NCBI GenBank assembly: GCA_030710605.1
Contig: CP092879.1
Location: forward strand, 46,804,374-46,868,373
Source of the DNA: Cordylochernes scorpioides
Lineage: Eukaryota > Arthropoda > Arachnida > Pseudoscorpiones > Chernetidae
Direction: 5' to 3'
DNA: 64,000 nucleotides
The position numbers and the translations under genes were made by a program. Below, one piece after another: positions 62,280 to 64,000 of the stretch. The notes under the pieces are model-generated. The model was not told the origin of the DNA. It saw only the letters and a list, made by a program, of their open reading frames with translations, and did no database searches. Position 1 is the stretch's first letter. Every line of letters starts with the position of its first letter.

Positions 62280-62625
62280 AACGCCAGGTGTGTGTGAGAA
62301 GGCATAGCTTTACATCCTAGTAGGCCAACACAATATATTACAACATGAACCTCAATTATTCTTGTTGTGTTTTTTCTAGAGACTGTTAGCCCCATTTGTA
62401 TCTACTGCCTGAGGCAAGCCACACCACCAATAATAAGTCAGCCTCAAGTAACACACAAATTGGCTGACCCTGTGTAGAAAGGTCTTTTTCCTATGTGTGA
62501 ATCCAAAATATTCAATCAAGATACAGTAGAACCTCCCTTTAGCGAACACCTCTCCACAAAGGACAGTTTTCATTTGCAATATTACCATTTTTACTCCACC
62601 TTTGCCAGTCCCAAGCCCAGATTTA
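62280..62625 (-). repeat. Right arm of inverted repeat (right duplicate)
   Basis: Paralogue of 9790-10138. Confidence 0.85.
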
Positions 62626-62779
62626 CTTCCCATCTGTTTCATCACCCGTCTGGTGGCAACTCTTATCACTTGGTATCATAGCTTCATTTAGTAGCCTCTC
62701 AGATAATTGATTATCTCCTATTGCCCTGATATATGTTGTGGCTATGTCATCATCCCTCAGGATATGTTGCATTCCTCGC

Positions 62780-63815
62780 CAGGACAATCCAATGTTATCA
62801 TTTATAGTTTGTAGAAAAGTGTTCAATTCTTCCATGCACAATCCAATGTTCTCTTCCTTAGATTTGTAGAGAAATGTTCCATTTCTCACTGGCACAATCC
62901 AATGTCATTTTCCTTGGATTTATAGAGAAATGTTCCATTCCTCCATGGCACAATCCAATGTTCTCTTCCTTGGATTTGTAGAGAAATGTTCCATTTCTCA
63001 ATGACACAATCCAATGTTCTCTTCCTTGGATTTGTAGAGAAATGTTCCATTTCTCAATGGCACAATCCAATGTTCTCTTCCTTGGATTTGTAGAGAAATG
63101 CTCCATTTCTCACTGGCACAATCCAATGTCATTTTCCTTGGATTTGTAGAGAAATGTTCAATTTATCAATGGCACAATCCAATGTTCTCTTCCTTGGATT
63201 TGTAGAGAAATATTCCATTTCTCACTGGCACAATCCATTGTCATTTTCCCTGGATTTGTAGAGAAATGTTCCATTTCTCAATGGCACAATCCCATATTCT
63301 CTTCCTTGGATTTGTAGAGAAATGTTCCATTTCTCAATGGCACAATCCAATGCTCTCTTCCTTGGATTTGTAGAGAAATGTTCCATTTCTCACTGGCACA
63401 ATCCAATGTCATTTTTCTTGGATTTGTAGAGAAATGTTCAATTTCTCAATGGCACAATCCAATGTTCTCTTCCTTGTCATTTTTCTTGGATTTGTAGAGA
63501 AATGTTCCATTTCTCACTGGCACAATCCAATGTTCTCTTCCTTGGATTTGTAGAGAAATGTTCCATTTCTCACTGGCACAATCCAATGTTCTCTTCCTTG
63601 GATTTGTAGAGAAATGTTCCATTTCTCACTGGCACAATCCAATGTTCTCTTCCTTGGATTTGTAGAGAAATGTTCCATTTCTCAATGACACAATCCAATG
63701 TTCTCTTCCTTGGATTTGTATAGAAATGTTCCATTCCTCCATGCACAATCCAATGTTCTCTTCCTTGGATTTGTAGAGAAATGTTCCATTCCTCCATGAC
63801 ACAATCCAATGCCCA
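62780..63815 (+). repeat. 56-bp tandem array, about 19 units
   Basis: Paralogous array with the same 56-bp period but mostly the GTTCTC and ATTTCTCA unit variants, and without the AAACTGTTCCG higher-order block. The minus strand stays open for long stretches only because the unit lacks stops; this is not coding. Confidence 0.92.
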
Positions 63816-64000
63816 TCCTCTTCGGAGCATTTAACATACTGTATCATCACAGGATGTCATTTCACCCAATTCATTGAGCCATTCTATTCACCTCCCCTCC
63901 TATCTTCTCCAGACCATTCTATTAGATGATCACACCAATCCTTTATACCTTGGTCTATGGCTTACTTAAATGATCTACACTTAGTGAAATATTGTCTCAC

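Larger units (their letters stand above)
51711..63815 (+). repeat. Right copy of the segmental duplication
   Basis: Paralogue of 1-12185. Private insertions here are a Helitron carrying a Tigger-like element (56572-58190), foldbacks at 58353-58497, 58985-59209 and 59465-59595, and a TIR element at 60310-60690. At most of these the left copy shows the uninterrupted site. It starts about 3.76 kb downstream of the CSRP first exon at 47860 and so should lie in intron 1 of that gene copy. Confidence 0.93.

Noticed and set aside
62623-63850. Several long minus-strand frames over the 56-bp array, with repeated peptide motifs
   Set aside because: The unit is 56 bp, not a multiple of three, and lacks stops in all frames on that strand, so open frames are automatic. 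No start, splice or domain support.

Overview
This is animal nuclear DNA: AT-rich, intron-containing and crowded with transposable elements. It is most likely from an invertebrate. The LINE protein tails, each with a CxxC plus H/C finger just before the stop, resemble those common in arthropod and especially chelicerate genomes, but I cannot fix the species. Two runs of exactly 100 N (12230-12329, 32508-32607) are assembly gaps.

Host genes. The only host gene I can support is a two-LIM-domain muscle LIM / cysteine-and-glycine-rich protein (CSRP/MLP) on the + strand. Four exons lie at 16361-16538, 17904-18054, 22733-22829 and 28585-28658 (stop), with matching splice phases. A fifth exon at 47860-47956 opens with ATG and ends in the phase the 16361 exon needs. 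Because it lies downstream of the stop, it must start a second gene copy. The five exons together would give 199 codons including the stop, about the usual CSRP length.

Duplication. Bases 1 to about 12.2 kb recur at about 51.7-63.8 kb in the same orientation. A tandem duplication with a unit near 51.7 kb, containing one CSRP gene, explains both this and the lone first exon. The missing exon 1 of the first gene would then lie about 3.85 kb left of the window. The two copies have gained different insertions, so each often preserves the empty site of the other.

Mobile elements. Autonomous-type remnants are: a Ty3/Gypsy element with identical LTRs and a 5-bp target duplication but a large internal deletion (43895-46785), a Bel/Pao gag (5493-6572), a Penelope-like RT plus GIY-YIG reading frame (26263-27442), a mariner (14912-15850) and several LINE 3' ends. 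Non-autonomous families include a tRNA-derived SINE, two short elements that share their 3' tails with LINEs, a pogo/Tigger-like family beginning CAGTAGAACCTCC, hAT-type elements with 8-bp duplications, and a Helitron family (TTC...CTAG, inserted between A and T).

Most interesting signal. A very abundant palindromic foldback family carries a hammerhead-ribozyme-like core (CTGAAGA or CTGATGA, a 7-bp hairpin, then GAAAC). It is flanked by 10-17 bp target duplications, and the hairpin is kept through wobble changes between subfamilies. A separate, complete hammerhead fold lies at 1502-1543, with a decayed paralogue at 53383-53424. Together these suggest Penelope-type, ribozyme-bearing retroelements rather than DNA-transposon MITEs.

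Tandem arrays: 62 bp (176-398; 51897-52246), 56 bp (10300-12190; 62780-63815) and 37 bp (about 50375-51715). Apart from the CSRP exons I see no host coding sequence; most remaining intergenic and intronic DNA is decayed repeat.
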